A stretch of DNA of 8,359 bases from Alphaproteobacteria bacterium (GTDB lineage: Bacteria > Pseudomonadota > Alphaproteobacteria > UBA7887), in NCBI GenBank assembly GCA_028289725.1, contig JANQOH010000251.1:1-8359 (forward strand). The letters run 5' to 3'. Made by a program: the position numbers and the translations under genes. Under the pieces are notes generated by a model. It saw only the letters and a list, made by a program, of their open reading frames with translations, had not been told where the DNA came from and ran no database searches. Below are positions 1 to 5,682 of the stretch, piece by piece; the first letter of the stretch is position 1, and every line of letters begins with the position of its first letter.

Positions 1-199
1 CATCGATTTCGCTCACCCGCACTTCGAAGCCGGCGGCGTCCATGTGATCGACCCAAGCACCGCAGCACCCGCAATTGGGCGTCTTATAGACTTCGAGCAC
101 AGGTTCAACTTCATCGGCGGATAGTGCCACCGGCGCGAAGGCCGGGAAAACGGCTGAACAGACGCTGAAAGACATAAAGGAACGGCGTGTCATCAACAT
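1..199 (-). CDS. DUF411 domain protein, N-terminal part, exported (runs off left edge)
   Basis: Only the first 66 codons are in the window. The N-terminus has a twin-arginine start (TRRSFM, residues 4-9), then a hydrophobic stretch to about residue 27 ending near ALSA, so Tat or Sec export to the periplasm is likely. The mature part begins with the DUF411 signature: YKTPNCGCCGAW at residues 38-49, with Cys43, Cys45 and Cys46, followed by a DHM segment. DUF411 proteins are commonly found beside copper-resistance genes and the cysteine cluster suits metal binding; the biochemical role is not settled. The first ATG (199) is chosen because GAAGGA lies 8 bases upstream; an in-frame ATG at 193 is the alternative. 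A MerR/CueR-type promoter lies just upstream, so metal-induced expression is inferred. The C-terminal half is not visible. Confidence 0.85.
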   Translation of the reverse strand, partial: MLMTRRSFMSFSVCSAVFPAFAPVALSADEVEPVLEVYKTPNCGCCGAWVDHMDAAGFEVRVSEID

Positions 200-234
200 T
201 GTGCGGGTCCTTCGCGTATCAGATCGCACACCGT

Positions 235-268
235 CATGTAGGGTTTCCAGTTGCTGGAGGTTCAAGAG
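235..268 (-). promoter_or_regulatory. MerR/CueR-type operator-promoter of the DUF411 gene
   Basis: Read on the minus strand, a -35 box TTGAAC (265-260) and a weak -10 box TACATG (240-235) are separated by exactly 19 bases. This over-long spacer is the hallmark of promoters activated by MerR-family proteins. The spacer holds a perfect inverted repeat, TCCAG-N3-CTGGA (246-258), which resembles CueR/HmrR copper operators. Predicted transcription would start roughly 30 bases before the DUF411 start codon. No merR-family gene is adjacent here, so the regulator is either off-window or the MerR encoded at 4606. The spacing and repeat are seen directly; copper specificity is inferred. Confidence 0.7.
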
Positions 269-321
269 CGATTCAGAAAAAAAGTTTCTGCCGAGGTCTT
301 TCAACCATCGCCGAAACAGGC

Positions 322-873
322 CTATTGCGATTGATGCCAATGCCACTCGATGGCGCCGAGCACGTCGTCAGTGGAGCCTTCCAGCCCCGTGGTCACAATG
401 GCGAGCTGCGTGTAGTTGAAGGCCTTATTGAGCGCGAAGAGCGGGGCGGACAGACCTTGGCCCATGTAGCGCTCGGGATCCTTTAGGAACAATTCGATGA
501 TGGTATTGGTGGCCACCGTGCGGACCCGAATATCCTCGATCTCGGTCCACGGGATCAGTGCCTTCGTCTTTCGGCGGTCGTGAATCCCCTCCAGGCCGAC
601 GATCAATTGCGGACGCCGGTCGAACAAGGCGCGGCCCCAATAGACGGTCAGGCCGGCGAACACGACCGACAGGAAATACGGCCCCCAAGGGAAGAACCAG
701 CGTGCGAGGCGAGCGCTGCGTCCAGTCAACTCACTCGGATCAAAGCCGATCAGCCAAAGTGCGAGGCACAAAAGCGCGATCGAGCCCATGAACATCAAGC
801 TCACGCGCAGATGTTTGTAGCAAAGTGCGAGCTGGGCCGGTTCGGCGGTCGGGCTAAGAGTCGTGGTACTCAT
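322..873 (-). CDS. STM3941-like two-pass membrane protein
   Basis: A 183-residue protein with two hydrophobic segments (about residues 24-43 and 62-82), followed by a soluble C-terminal domain of about 100 residues. That domain carries GLEGIHDRR (93-101) and LIPWTEIEDIR (107-117), the pattern of PH-like membrane-associated domains in the STM3941 family. Its biochemical role is unknown. The start at 873 is preferred because GGAG sits 6 bases before the ATG. A longer in-frame reading to 1005 would cross the start of the divergent hydrolase, and its extra 44 residues look like translated intergenic DNA. The gene is divergent from the alpha/beta hydrolase with 115 bases between starts. Family assignment rests on overall pattern only; that it is a coding gene is more certain than its name. 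Confidence 0.75.
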   Translation of the reverse strand: MSTTTLSPTAEPAQLALCYKHLRVSLMFMGSIALLCLALWLIGFDPSELTGRSARLARWFFPWGPYFLSVVFAGLTVYWGRALFDRRPQLIVGLEGIHDRRKTKALIPWTEIEDIRVRTVATNTIIELFLKDPERYMGQGLSAPLFALNKAFNYTQLAIVTTGLEGSTDDVLGAIEWHWHQSQ

Positions 874-988
874 GGCATTCTCCAAGGCGACGGATTGTAT
901 CAGTGGGCATCCGATTGCCTCTCTTAAACGTAGCAATGGGGAAATAGGGGTTGCGGCGGCCGAAATTTGAACGCGAGGGACTCTGATC

Positions 989-1933
989 ATGTCCATTTTG
1001 TTCAAGCTTTGCCTGGGTCTCGGCGTCGTTATGGCAATGCTCGCGGCCTATACCACTTGGGCCACGCGGCAGACCGAACAGGCTCATCCACCGACGGGCG
1101 CGTTCCTCTCGGTTGATGGCGTCCGACTGCATTATGTGGAAGCCGGCGAAGGATCGCCGGTGGTCCTGCTTCATGGTGCCAGCACATCGCTGCGCGACTT
1201 TGAGGCAAGTTTGCTGCCCTTGCTTGCGAAATCTCATCGCGTGATCGCGTTTGATCGCCCTGGTTATGGCTATAGCGAACGTCCAACGGGCCCCTGGCCG
1301 GATCCGGCCATGCAGGCCGGGCTAATCCGAGAAGCGTTGAATTTGCTCGGTGTTGAGCAGCCGATCCTGGTCGGCCATTCCTGGAGCGGATCCGTGGTCC
1401 TCGCTTTTTTGCTCGACCATGCGCAAGACGCGTCGGGCGGCGTGCTGCTGGCGGGGGCCGTCAATCCTTGGCAAGGCGGCGTCAACTGGTATGTCAACGT
1501 ATCGGGCTGGCCCATCTTCGGCCGTCTTTTCACGACGACCCTGTCCTTGCCGCTCGGTCGCTTGGTCCTCGATTCCGCGATCGGCAATGTTTTTGCACCG
1601 GAAGCGCCAACGGATGGGTATCGAACGCGCACCGGCGCTGATCTTTCTTTGCGTCCCGATAGCTTTCGCGCGAGTACCGAGGATGTTCGCAGTCTAAGCG
1701 CTTTTTTGGAGCGCCAAAGTCCGCGCTATGAAGAACTCGAGACGCCCTTGTTGCTGATCACCGGCGCGCAGGATGAGATTGTGCCGGCCTGGAACCACGC
1801 GGAAAAATTGGCCGCCCGTCTACCGCATGCGCAACTGGTTGAAATGGCCGGTGCGGGCCACGCTTTGCACCATACGCGCACTGATGAAGTCGCAAAACTG
1901 ATCGAGGAATTCGCGCGGAGGATCAAAGACTAG
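989..1933 (+). CDS. Membrane-anchored alpha/beta hydrolase
   Basis: A 314-residue alpha/beta-hydrolase fold protein. Residues 4-24 form an N-terminal hydrophobic segment, probably an uncleaved anchor or signal, so the enzyme likely faces the periplasm. The catalytic machinery is complete: an oxyanion-hole HG in VVLLHGAS (58-65), the nucleophile elbow GHSWSG with Ser131, the acid Asp262 in GAQDEIVP, and His291 in GAGHALHH. FDRPGYGYS (88-96) is typical of esterase, epoxide-hydrolase and haloalkane-dehalogenase relatives, but a serine nucleophile points to an esterase or lipase-like activity. The substrate cannot be inferred. GAGGG lies 9 bases before the ATG at 989. The gene converges on oxyR with only 21 bases between the stop codons, and I see no clear intrinsic terminator there. 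Confidence 0.9.
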   Translation: MSILFKLCLGLGVVMAMLAAYTTWATRQTEQAHPPTGAFLSVDGVRLHYVEAGEGSPVVLLHGASTSLRDFEASLLPLLAKSHRVIAFDRPGYGYSERPTGPWPDPAMQAGLIREALNLLGVEQPILVGHSWSGSVVLAFLLDHAQDASGGVLLAGAVNPWQGGVNWYVNVSGWPIFGRLFTTTLSLPLGRLVLDSAIGNVFAPEAPTDGYRTRTGADLSLRPDSFRASTEDVRSLSAFLERQSPRYEELETPLLLITGAQDEIVPAWNHAEKLAARLPHAQLVEMAGAGHALHHTRTDEVAKLIEEFARRIKD

Positions 1934-1954
1934 ACACGCGAACGCCGATGAGCG

Positions 1955-2866
1955 CTAGTGTGCTGAGCTAGTTGCGCCGTGACGAATGATTTCGTCTGCC
2001 AAAAGATCAAATTCCGCGCCGCGGGGCGAGGAAGGACGCCAGACCAACGCGATTTGCCGTGCGGCTTTGCCCGAAAGCGGTATCAAGCAAATGTTGGTGC
2101 CTGTCGTAACGTCCGCATCGATCGCCAATTGAGGCAGGAGCGTAACCCCCAGCCCCGCCGCCACCATCTGCACCATCGTGTGCAAACTGGTCGCCTCAAA
2201 CTGAACACGCAGAGCTGAGCCGTGGCGTTGGCAAATCTCCAACGCGTGGCCCCGCATGCAATGCTCTTCCTGCAAAAGCATCATGGGTTGCTCGATAAGC
2301 TCCTGGGGCTTCACGGATTTACGCCCGGCGAGAGGATGATCTGGCGGGCACGCGAATTGGAACCGGTCCTCGATCAGAACGCGGACGCAGAGCTCATTAG
2401 TTTCGAACGGCAACGCAATCAGGGCGCTATCGATCTCGCCGTCACGCAAGGCTTCGAGGATTGGGATCGTCGGCTCCTCGCGCAAAAAGGGGCGCAGATC
2501 CGGATAGGCTTCGTGTAACGGTGGCAAGACTTTCGGCAACAGGAACGGACTCACAGTGGGAATCACGCCGAGCCAAAGGTCGCTGGTTAAGGGTTCGCGC
2601 GTCGATGCGGAAAGGTCCACGATATCTTCCGCGTCGCGCAGCAAAATGCGGGCGCGCGACGCGACGTCGAGGCCGGTTGGCGTCATGCGGACAACGCGTT
2701 TCGTCCGTTCGGCCAAAGTCACGCCGAGCAATATTTCGAGATCGCGAATTCCGGCGCTCAACGTAGAGGGCGTGACATGGCACAACTCTGCCGCCTTGCC
2801 GAAGTGCTGGGTTTGCGCCAACGCGGCCAAATATTCCAGTTGTTTCAGGCTTGGTAGTGCTTTCAT
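1955..2866 (-). CDS. oxyR: OxyR, peroxide-sensing LysR-family regulator
   Basis: A 303-residue LysR-type regulator. Residues 5-65 form the winged helix-turn-helix (LKQLEYLAALA, then HFGKAAELCHVTPSTLS), and residues 95-295 the periplasmic-binding-protein-like effector domain. The key mark is HCMRGHALEIC (202-212). Cys203 and Cys212 have the same nine-residue offset as Cys199 and Cys208 of E. coli OxyR, the pair that forms the regulatory disulfide on contact with hydrogen peroxide. The N-terminus MKALPSLKQLEYL matches normal OxyR starts, although the ribosome binding site is weak. The gene is divergent from dps, a classic OxyR target, across a 123-base AT-rich region with palindromes, so OxyR probably controls dps and perhaps itself from there. 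No defects are seen. Confidence 0.93.
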   Translation of the reverse strand: MKALPSLKQLEYLAALAQTQHFGKAAELCHVTPSTLSAGIRDLEILLGVTLAERTKRVVRMTPTGLDVASRARILLRDAEDIVDLSASTREPLTSDLWLGVIPTVSPFLLPKVLPPLHEAYPDLRPFLREEPTIPILEALRDGEIDSALIALPFETNELCVRVLIEDRFQFACPPDHPLAGRKSVKPQELIEQPMMLLQEEHCMRGHALEICQRHGSALRVQFEATSLHTMVQMVAAGLGVTLLPQLAIDADVTTGTNICLIPLSGKAARQIALVWRPSSPRGAEFDLLADEIIRHGATSSAH

Positions 2867-2879
2867 TCTTGAACCATTC

Positions 2880-2917
2880 TATAATTCGTATTTTCCGAAT
2901 TATAAGAACAATTTATA
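2880..2917. promoter_or_regulatory. Nested palindromes, candidate OxyR operator between oxyR and dps
   Basis: Two overlapping perfect inverted repeats lie here. The first is a 9-bp arm, TATAATTCG (2880-2888), repeated inverted at 2896-2904 around a 7-base spacer. The second is TATAA (2901-2905) and TTATA (2913-2917), again around 7 bases. The core ATAA-N7-TTAT (2902-2916) is close to the OxyR half-operator ATAG-N7-CTAT, with one symmetric change per arm. It would overlap the -35 region of the proposed dps promoter, the usual place for OxyR activation. The repeats are directly visible; binding by OxyR is inferred from the flanking genes. Confidence 0.55.
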
Positions 2918-2928
2918 TCATTTTACAA
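2899..2928 (-). promoter_or_regulatory. oxyR promoter
   Basis: On the minus strand there is a perfect -10 box TATAAT (2904-2899), with TTGTAA (2928-2923) as a 4-of-6 -35 box at an 18-base spacing. Transcription would start about 25 bases before the oxyR ATG. The -10 box lies inside the palindromes described for 2880-2917, so a bound regulator there could repress oxyR while activating dps. Confidence 0.45.
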
Positions 2929-2934
2929 TATTAT
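2929..2934 (+). promoter_or_regulatory. Candidate dps -10 box
   Basis: TATTAT matches the -10 consensus at 5 of 6 positions and would give a leader of about 50 bases before the dps ATG at 2990. No good -35 box sits 16-18 bases upstream, which is what an activator-dependent promoter would look like. The candidate OxyR half-operator (2902-2916) covers that missing -35 region. TATAAT at 2880-2885 on the same strand is another possible -10 box. Confidence 0.35.
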
Positions 2935-2989
2935 CCAAATGACTACTTTCTCCTCGTACGACAAACCTCCCCCAACCTGGATCGGAACG

Positions 2990-3469
2990 ATGACCTACGC
3001 CATGAGCATCGATATTGACGAAGAAAACCGGCAAGCGATCGCCGATGGATTGGCGAAACTGCTGGCGGACACCTACACGCTTTATTTGAAGACCCAGAAC
3101 TTCCACTGGAACGTCACGGGCCCGATGTTCAACAGCCTGCACTTGATGTTCGAAGCGCAATACACCGAACTCGCGACGGCCGTTGACGAAATCGCCGAAA
3201 GGATCCGTGCGCTGGATGTCTTCGCCCCGGGCTCCTACGCGCAATTCGCTTCACTCTCAAGCGTCGATGAAGAAACCGGTGTGCCGAGTGCGGAGCACAT
3301 GATTGCGCAATTGGCGAAAGACCAGGAAACGGTTGTCCGGACCGCGCGCGCGGTGTTTGCCATCGCGGACAAAGTCGGCGACGAACCGACCGCCGATCTC
3401 CTGACCCAACGCATGCAAGTGCACGAAAAGGCCGCATGGATGCTGCGGTCGTCGATCGGCCCCGGCTAA
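2990..3469 (+). CDS. dps: Dps-family ferritin-like protein
   Basis: A 159-residue four-helix Dps/miniferritin. It oxidises ferrous iron with hydrogen peroxide and stores it in a 12-subunit shell in the cytoplasm. The ferroxidase ligands are all present: His39 in NFHWNVTG, His51 and Glu55 in LHLMFE, Asp66 and Glu70 in DEIAE, matching His51, His63, Asp67, Asp78 and Glu82 of E. coli Dps. The start at 2990 is chosen because GGA lies 8 bases upstream; an ATG at 3002 (155 residues) is also possible. The frame stays open to 2939, but that ATG has no ribosome binding site and lies in the promoter region. The short acidic N-terminus lacks the lysine-rich tail E. coli Dps uses to bind DNA. Divergent from oxyR, so peroxide induction is likely. 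Confidence 0.93.
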   Translation: MTYAMSIDIDEENRQAIADGLAKLLADTYTLYLKTQNFHWNVTGPMFNSLHLMFEAQYTELATAVDEIAERIRALDVFAPGSYAQFASLSSVDEETGVPSAEHMIAQLAKDQETVVRTARAVFAIADKVGDEPTADLLTQRMQVHEKAAWMLRSSIGPG

Positions 3470-3612
3470 CGCCACAACACAAGGATCCGGCCAGGCGCGT
3501 GCGCGAAGGGACTAAAGCGAATGGGTCTCCGAGTGCCGCGCCGATGGCCAAAGGTGTTCCATCATCCGACCGAAAGGTCACGCCCAACGTCGACAAATGA
3601 GCGAGGCCGACC

Positions 3613-3822
3613 ATGAGGCTAGCAATCAAAACCGCATCCTACGGGACCGTTCATATCGGCGTTGCAACTGGCGTGGCCTACGCGCTCACTGGGGATCTAG
3701 CGATCGCGCTCGGTATCGGCTTGCTGGAACCCGTCGTGCAAACCGTGGTCTACGCCGTGCACGAACGCCTGTGGGAACGCACACATCGGCCAGGTGGGTT
3801 TGCCCGCATGTCAGTAAGCTGA
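3613..3822 (+). CDS. DUF2061 small membrane protein
   Basis: A 69-residue protein with one or two hydrophobic segments (about 10-25 and 29-48). It carries the DUF2061 pattern: an N-terminal KTASYGTVH, then TGDLAIALGIGLLEPVVQ (26-43), ending in VYAVHERLWER (46-56). DUF2061 proteins are small inner-membrane proteins of unknown function, and this length is normal for the family. A strong purine-rich ribosome binding site (GAGCGAGG) precedes the ATG. The 143 bases between dps and this gene hold no other gene, and I see no distinct promoter or terminator there. The gene converges on the CDF exporter with a 62-base gap. A role cannot be assigned. Confidence 0.8.
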   Translation: MRLAIKTASYGTVHIGVATGVAYALTGDLAIALGIGLLEPVVQTVVYAVHERLWERTHRPGGFARMSVS

Positions 3823-3884
3823 GCACGCTAGAGCATCCAAAGCGCAGTGGCGGGTCATCGTCATCGAATATGTCCGTCGTGTTG

Positions 3885-4520
3885 TCATTCCGCGGCAACG
3901 GTCTGGACAGACTCTCGACGTTCTTCGAGCGCTTGGCGAATGATCTGCAGGGCCGACCATGTGAAGAGCGCGGCCATCAGAGCGGCGACGATCAGGTCGG
4001 GCCACGCCGTCCCGGTCATGAAGACGGCCGCCCCGGCGCCCATGACCGCGACATTCCCGATGGCATCGTTTCGGCTGCACAGCCACACCGATCGCACATT
4101 GGCGTCCCCGTCCCGGTAGCGCATGAGCAAAAATACGCAGATGAGATTGGCTATCAGCGCCAGCGCACCGATCGCGCCCATGACCGGTGCGTCCGGTACT
4201 CGGAGCACGAGCACTTCATAGGCGGTGGAGCCGAAAATCCACAGGCCCATCAGGCCGAGCGTCACGCCCTTGAAAAGGGCGGCGTTGGCGCGGGCGCGGA
4301 GCGACATGCCAATCACGAACAGGCTGAGGCCATAGGTCAGGCTGTCGCCCAGAAAATCCAGGGCGTCGGCCTGCAGCGCCTGCGATCCGGCAAGCCCGCC
4401 AGCGGTCAACTCGACCACAAACATAGTCAGGTTGATGCCGATGACGATCCACAGGACCCGTCGATATCCGTCGGACACGCCGTCAAATTTCGGCTGCTGG
4501 CTGCAACAGAAATGACTCAT
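3885..4520 (-). CDS. Short cation diffusion facilitator (CDF) metal exporter
   Basis: A 211-residue integral membrane protein with about six hydrophobic segments, matching the membrane domain of CDF transporters that export zinc, cadmium, cobalt or similar divalent ions by proton antiport. Putative metal-site residues in the second transmembrane helix are Asp52 and Asp56 in QADALDFLGDS (DxxxD instead of the zinc-typical HxxxD). In the fifth they are Asp152 and Asn156 in RNDAIGN. The cytoplasmic C-terminal domain of about 80-90 residues present in FieF/YiiP is missing, as is common in this MerR-linked subgroup. The N-terminus MSHFCCSQQ has a Cys pair that might bind metal. The ATG at 4520 is chosen over a TTG at 4526; neither has a strong ribosome binding site. 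It is divergent from the MerR gene and sits behind a 19-bp-spacer promoter, so metal-induced expression is likely. Confidence 0.88.
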   Translation of the reverse strand: MSHFCCSQQPKFDGVSDGYRRVLWIVIGINLTMFVVELTAGGLAGSQALQADALDFLGDSLTYGLSLFVIGMSLRARANAALFKGVTLGLMGLWIFGSTAYEVLVLRVPDAPVMGAIGALALIANLICVFLLMRYRDGDANVRSVWLCSRNDAIGNVAVMGAGAAVFMTGTAWPDLIVAALMAALFTWSALQIIRQALEERRESVQTVAAE

Positions 4521-4543
4521 GAACAAACTGATCGGACGGGATC

Positions 4544-4572
4544 TTGTCGTTTCATCCGCATAAACCTAAGGT
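4544..4572 (+). promoter_or_regulatory. Possible merR promoter (plus strand)
   Basis: TTGTCG (4544-4549) and TAAGGT (4567-4572), 17 bases apart, could serve as -35 and -10 boxes for the regulator gene. The -10 match is only 3 of 6. The -10 box falls inside the operator of the divergent exporter, which would allow autoregulation. This is weak evidence. Confidence 0.25.
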
Positions 4573-4596
4573 CTCTAGTCGCTGTAGGTTCAAGAG
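4563..4596 (-). promoter_or_regulatory. MerR-type operator-promoter of the CDF exporter gene
   Basis: On the minus strand, -35 TTGAAC (4593-4588) and -10 TAGGTT (4568-4563) are separated by exactly 19 bases. The -10 resembles that of mercury-resistance promoters. AACCTA (4563-4568) and TAGGTT (4585-4590) form a 6-bp inverted repeat, and the CT-AG cores around 4576-4586 form an imperfect inner dyad. The site lies 10 bases before the merR start codon, the standard arrangement in which the regulator twists the long spacer to activate the exporter and limits its own transcription. Confidence 0.72.
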
Positions 4597-4605
4597 GGAA
4601 TCCCA

Positions 4606-5052
4606 ATGGCTGAGCCGTTCACCATCGGTCAGGTCGCGCGGGCGACCGGCTGCAAGGTCCAGACAGTGCGCTATTATGAGCAAATCGGACTGCTGCCGCC
4701 GCCACGGCGCTCCCCGGGGAACCAGCGGTTGTACATGGGGTCCGACATTGATCGCCTGACCTTCATTCGCCACGCGCGAAGCCTCGGATTCTCGCTCGAG
4801 TCTATTCGCGACCTCCTCAGCCTGGCCGACCAACCGGATCAGCCTTGCGAGGCCGTCGATGCCATCGCGCGCGCTCAGCGTCTGGCCGTCGAAGAGCGGA
4901 TCGGGCGGCTGCAGGCGCTAAAAGGCGAACTGGACCGCATGATCCGGCAGTGTTCCGGCGGACGCATCGCCGATTGCCGGATCATCGAGGTCATTAGCGA
5001 CCACGCGATCTACCAGTCCGATAGCCATTTTGAGGACGCCAAGGGACCGTAA
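4606..5052 (+). CDS. MerR-family metal-responsive regulator (ZntR/CadR-like)
   Basis: A 148-residue MerR-family activator. Residues 5-45 are the winged helix-turn-helix (FTIGQVARATGCKVQTVRYY, then IGLLPPPRR), residues 80-114 the dimerisation helix, and the C-terminus the metal-binding loop. Possible metal ligands are Cys81, Cys116 and Cys124, the positions used by mercury, zinc, cadmium and lead sensors. The loop CSGGRIADC has seven residues between cysteines, as in CueR, but Cys81 replaces the serine that copper sensors carry there. Zinc, cadmium or lead is therefore more likely than copper, though not proven. His133 and His141 might add ligands. A good ribosome binding site (AGAGGGA) precedes the ATG. 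The gene is divergent from the CDF exporter and probably controls it through the operator at 4563-4596. Confidence 0.9.
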   Translation: MAEPFTIGQVARATGCKVQTVRYYEQIGLLPPPRRSPGNQRLYMGSDIDRLTFIRHARSLGFSLESIRDLLSLADQPDQPCEAVDAIARAQRLAVEERIGRLQALKGELDRMIRQCSGGRIADCRIIEVISDHAIYQSDSHFEDAKGP

Positions 5053-5110
5053 TCGGCACCACTCTCAGCGGCGGCTTAGATCTCTACCCTAACCATTTGC
5101 CTGCGCGGAG

Positions 5111-5127
5111 GCGGTTCGCCGAACCGC
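5111..5127. terminator. Hairpin between convergent merR and GFA genes
   Basis: GCGGTTC (5111-5117) and GAACCGC (5121-5127) form a perfect 7-bp stem with a 3-base loop, in the 107-base gap between two convergent genes. It is GC-rich and well placed to end transcription from both sides, but neither flank has a proper T-run, so it may be only a weak or Rho-assisted terminator. Confidence 0.3.
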
Positions 5128-5159
5128 GCCTTATAGGCATGCGCAAATTGGCTCCAGTT

Positions 5160-5555
5160 TCAAAACCACATGTCCTTCACCAACCGACCGTCACGCGGAC
5201 GTTCCTTAAAACTATCGTGCCCGTCAAAGTGACGGACTGGAATATCGCTGATCGGTGAAGGGTCGGACATCCGTAGATTTACCGCAGCCCGGTAGCGCCC
5301 TTCTTCACCCTCGGTCCTTGCAACATAGTGCGTGACACACCCGCATATGGCGCAGAAGTGAAAATAGATATCGCCGCTATCGCGACGCAGATAAGGATTT
5401 GTTTGTCCGGTCGTTTGAATGTCATGGCCAAGGTACCCGTAGGCCCAGAGAGCGCCGTAGCGCCGGCAAATTGTGCAATTGCAGGCCGTGGCCGACTCCG
5501 GCAATGTTTCGAGCGTCCAGCGAACTTCACCGCAGTGGCACGTTCCTTCCAGCAT
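5160..5555 (-). CDS. GFA/CENP-V fold zinc protein
   Basis: A 131-residue protein of the GFA family, named after the glutathione-dependent formaldehyde-activating enzyme. The zinc-binding cysteines are in the family pattern: TCHCGEV (Cys6, Cys8), CNCTIC (Cys25, Cys27, Cys30) and FHFCAICGC (Cys68, Cys71, Cys73). Length is normal for a single-domain member. Most members have no proven substrate and the formaldehyde-glutathione role does not transfer to all of them, so the activity is left open. The start at 5555 is chosen because AGGAG lies 8 bases upstream; a longer reading to 5594 adds 13 unconvincing residues. It lies 127 bases downstream of the LLM oxidoreductase on the same strand. The gap has room for its own promoter, but I found no convincing one. 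Confidence 0.87.
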   Translation of the reverse strand: MLEGTCHCGEVRWTLETLPESATACNCTICRRYGALWAYGYLGHDIQTTGQTNPYLRRDSGDIYFHFCAICGCVTHYVARTEGEEGRYRAAVNLRMSDPSPISDIPVRHFDGHDSFKERPRDGRLVKDMWF

Positions 5556-5682
5556 ATACGGATCTCCTCTCTCGGCACTGTCGGTGCATTGCAACGCGAT
5601 ACGAGAAACGCGCTGCCAATTTCAATGCATTCGCCAAGCTTGCAGCCGTCCGGCGTTTACTACGAATTTGTGAGTCCACCGC

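Noticed and set aside
274..312. Possible terminator after the STM3941-like gene
   Set aside because: A 6-bp hairpin (274-290) and a run of seven T on the minus strand are present, but the stem is AT-rich, the T-run lies inside it, and the better upstream stem is bulged and 8 bases too far. Not strong enough to call.
874..1005. N-terminal extension of the STM3941-like protein
   Set aside because: It overlaps the start of the divergent hydrolase. The ATG at 873 has a good ribosome binding site, while the extension has no family-like sequence.
1934..1954. Terminator between the hydrolase and oxyR
   Set aside because: The 21-base gap has only short, imperfect complementary stretches and no T-run on either strand.
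2939..2989. Longer Dps N-terminus from the ATG at 2939
   Set aside because: There is no ribosome binding site, it would begin inside the promoter region, and the extra residues do not resemble Dps.
3597..4613. 338-codon open frame on the plus strand
   Set aside because: It lies mostly antisense to the CDF exporter, which has clear family motifs; the translated product is rich in His, Arg, Gln and Asp with no recognisable domain. It is a by-product of high GC content.
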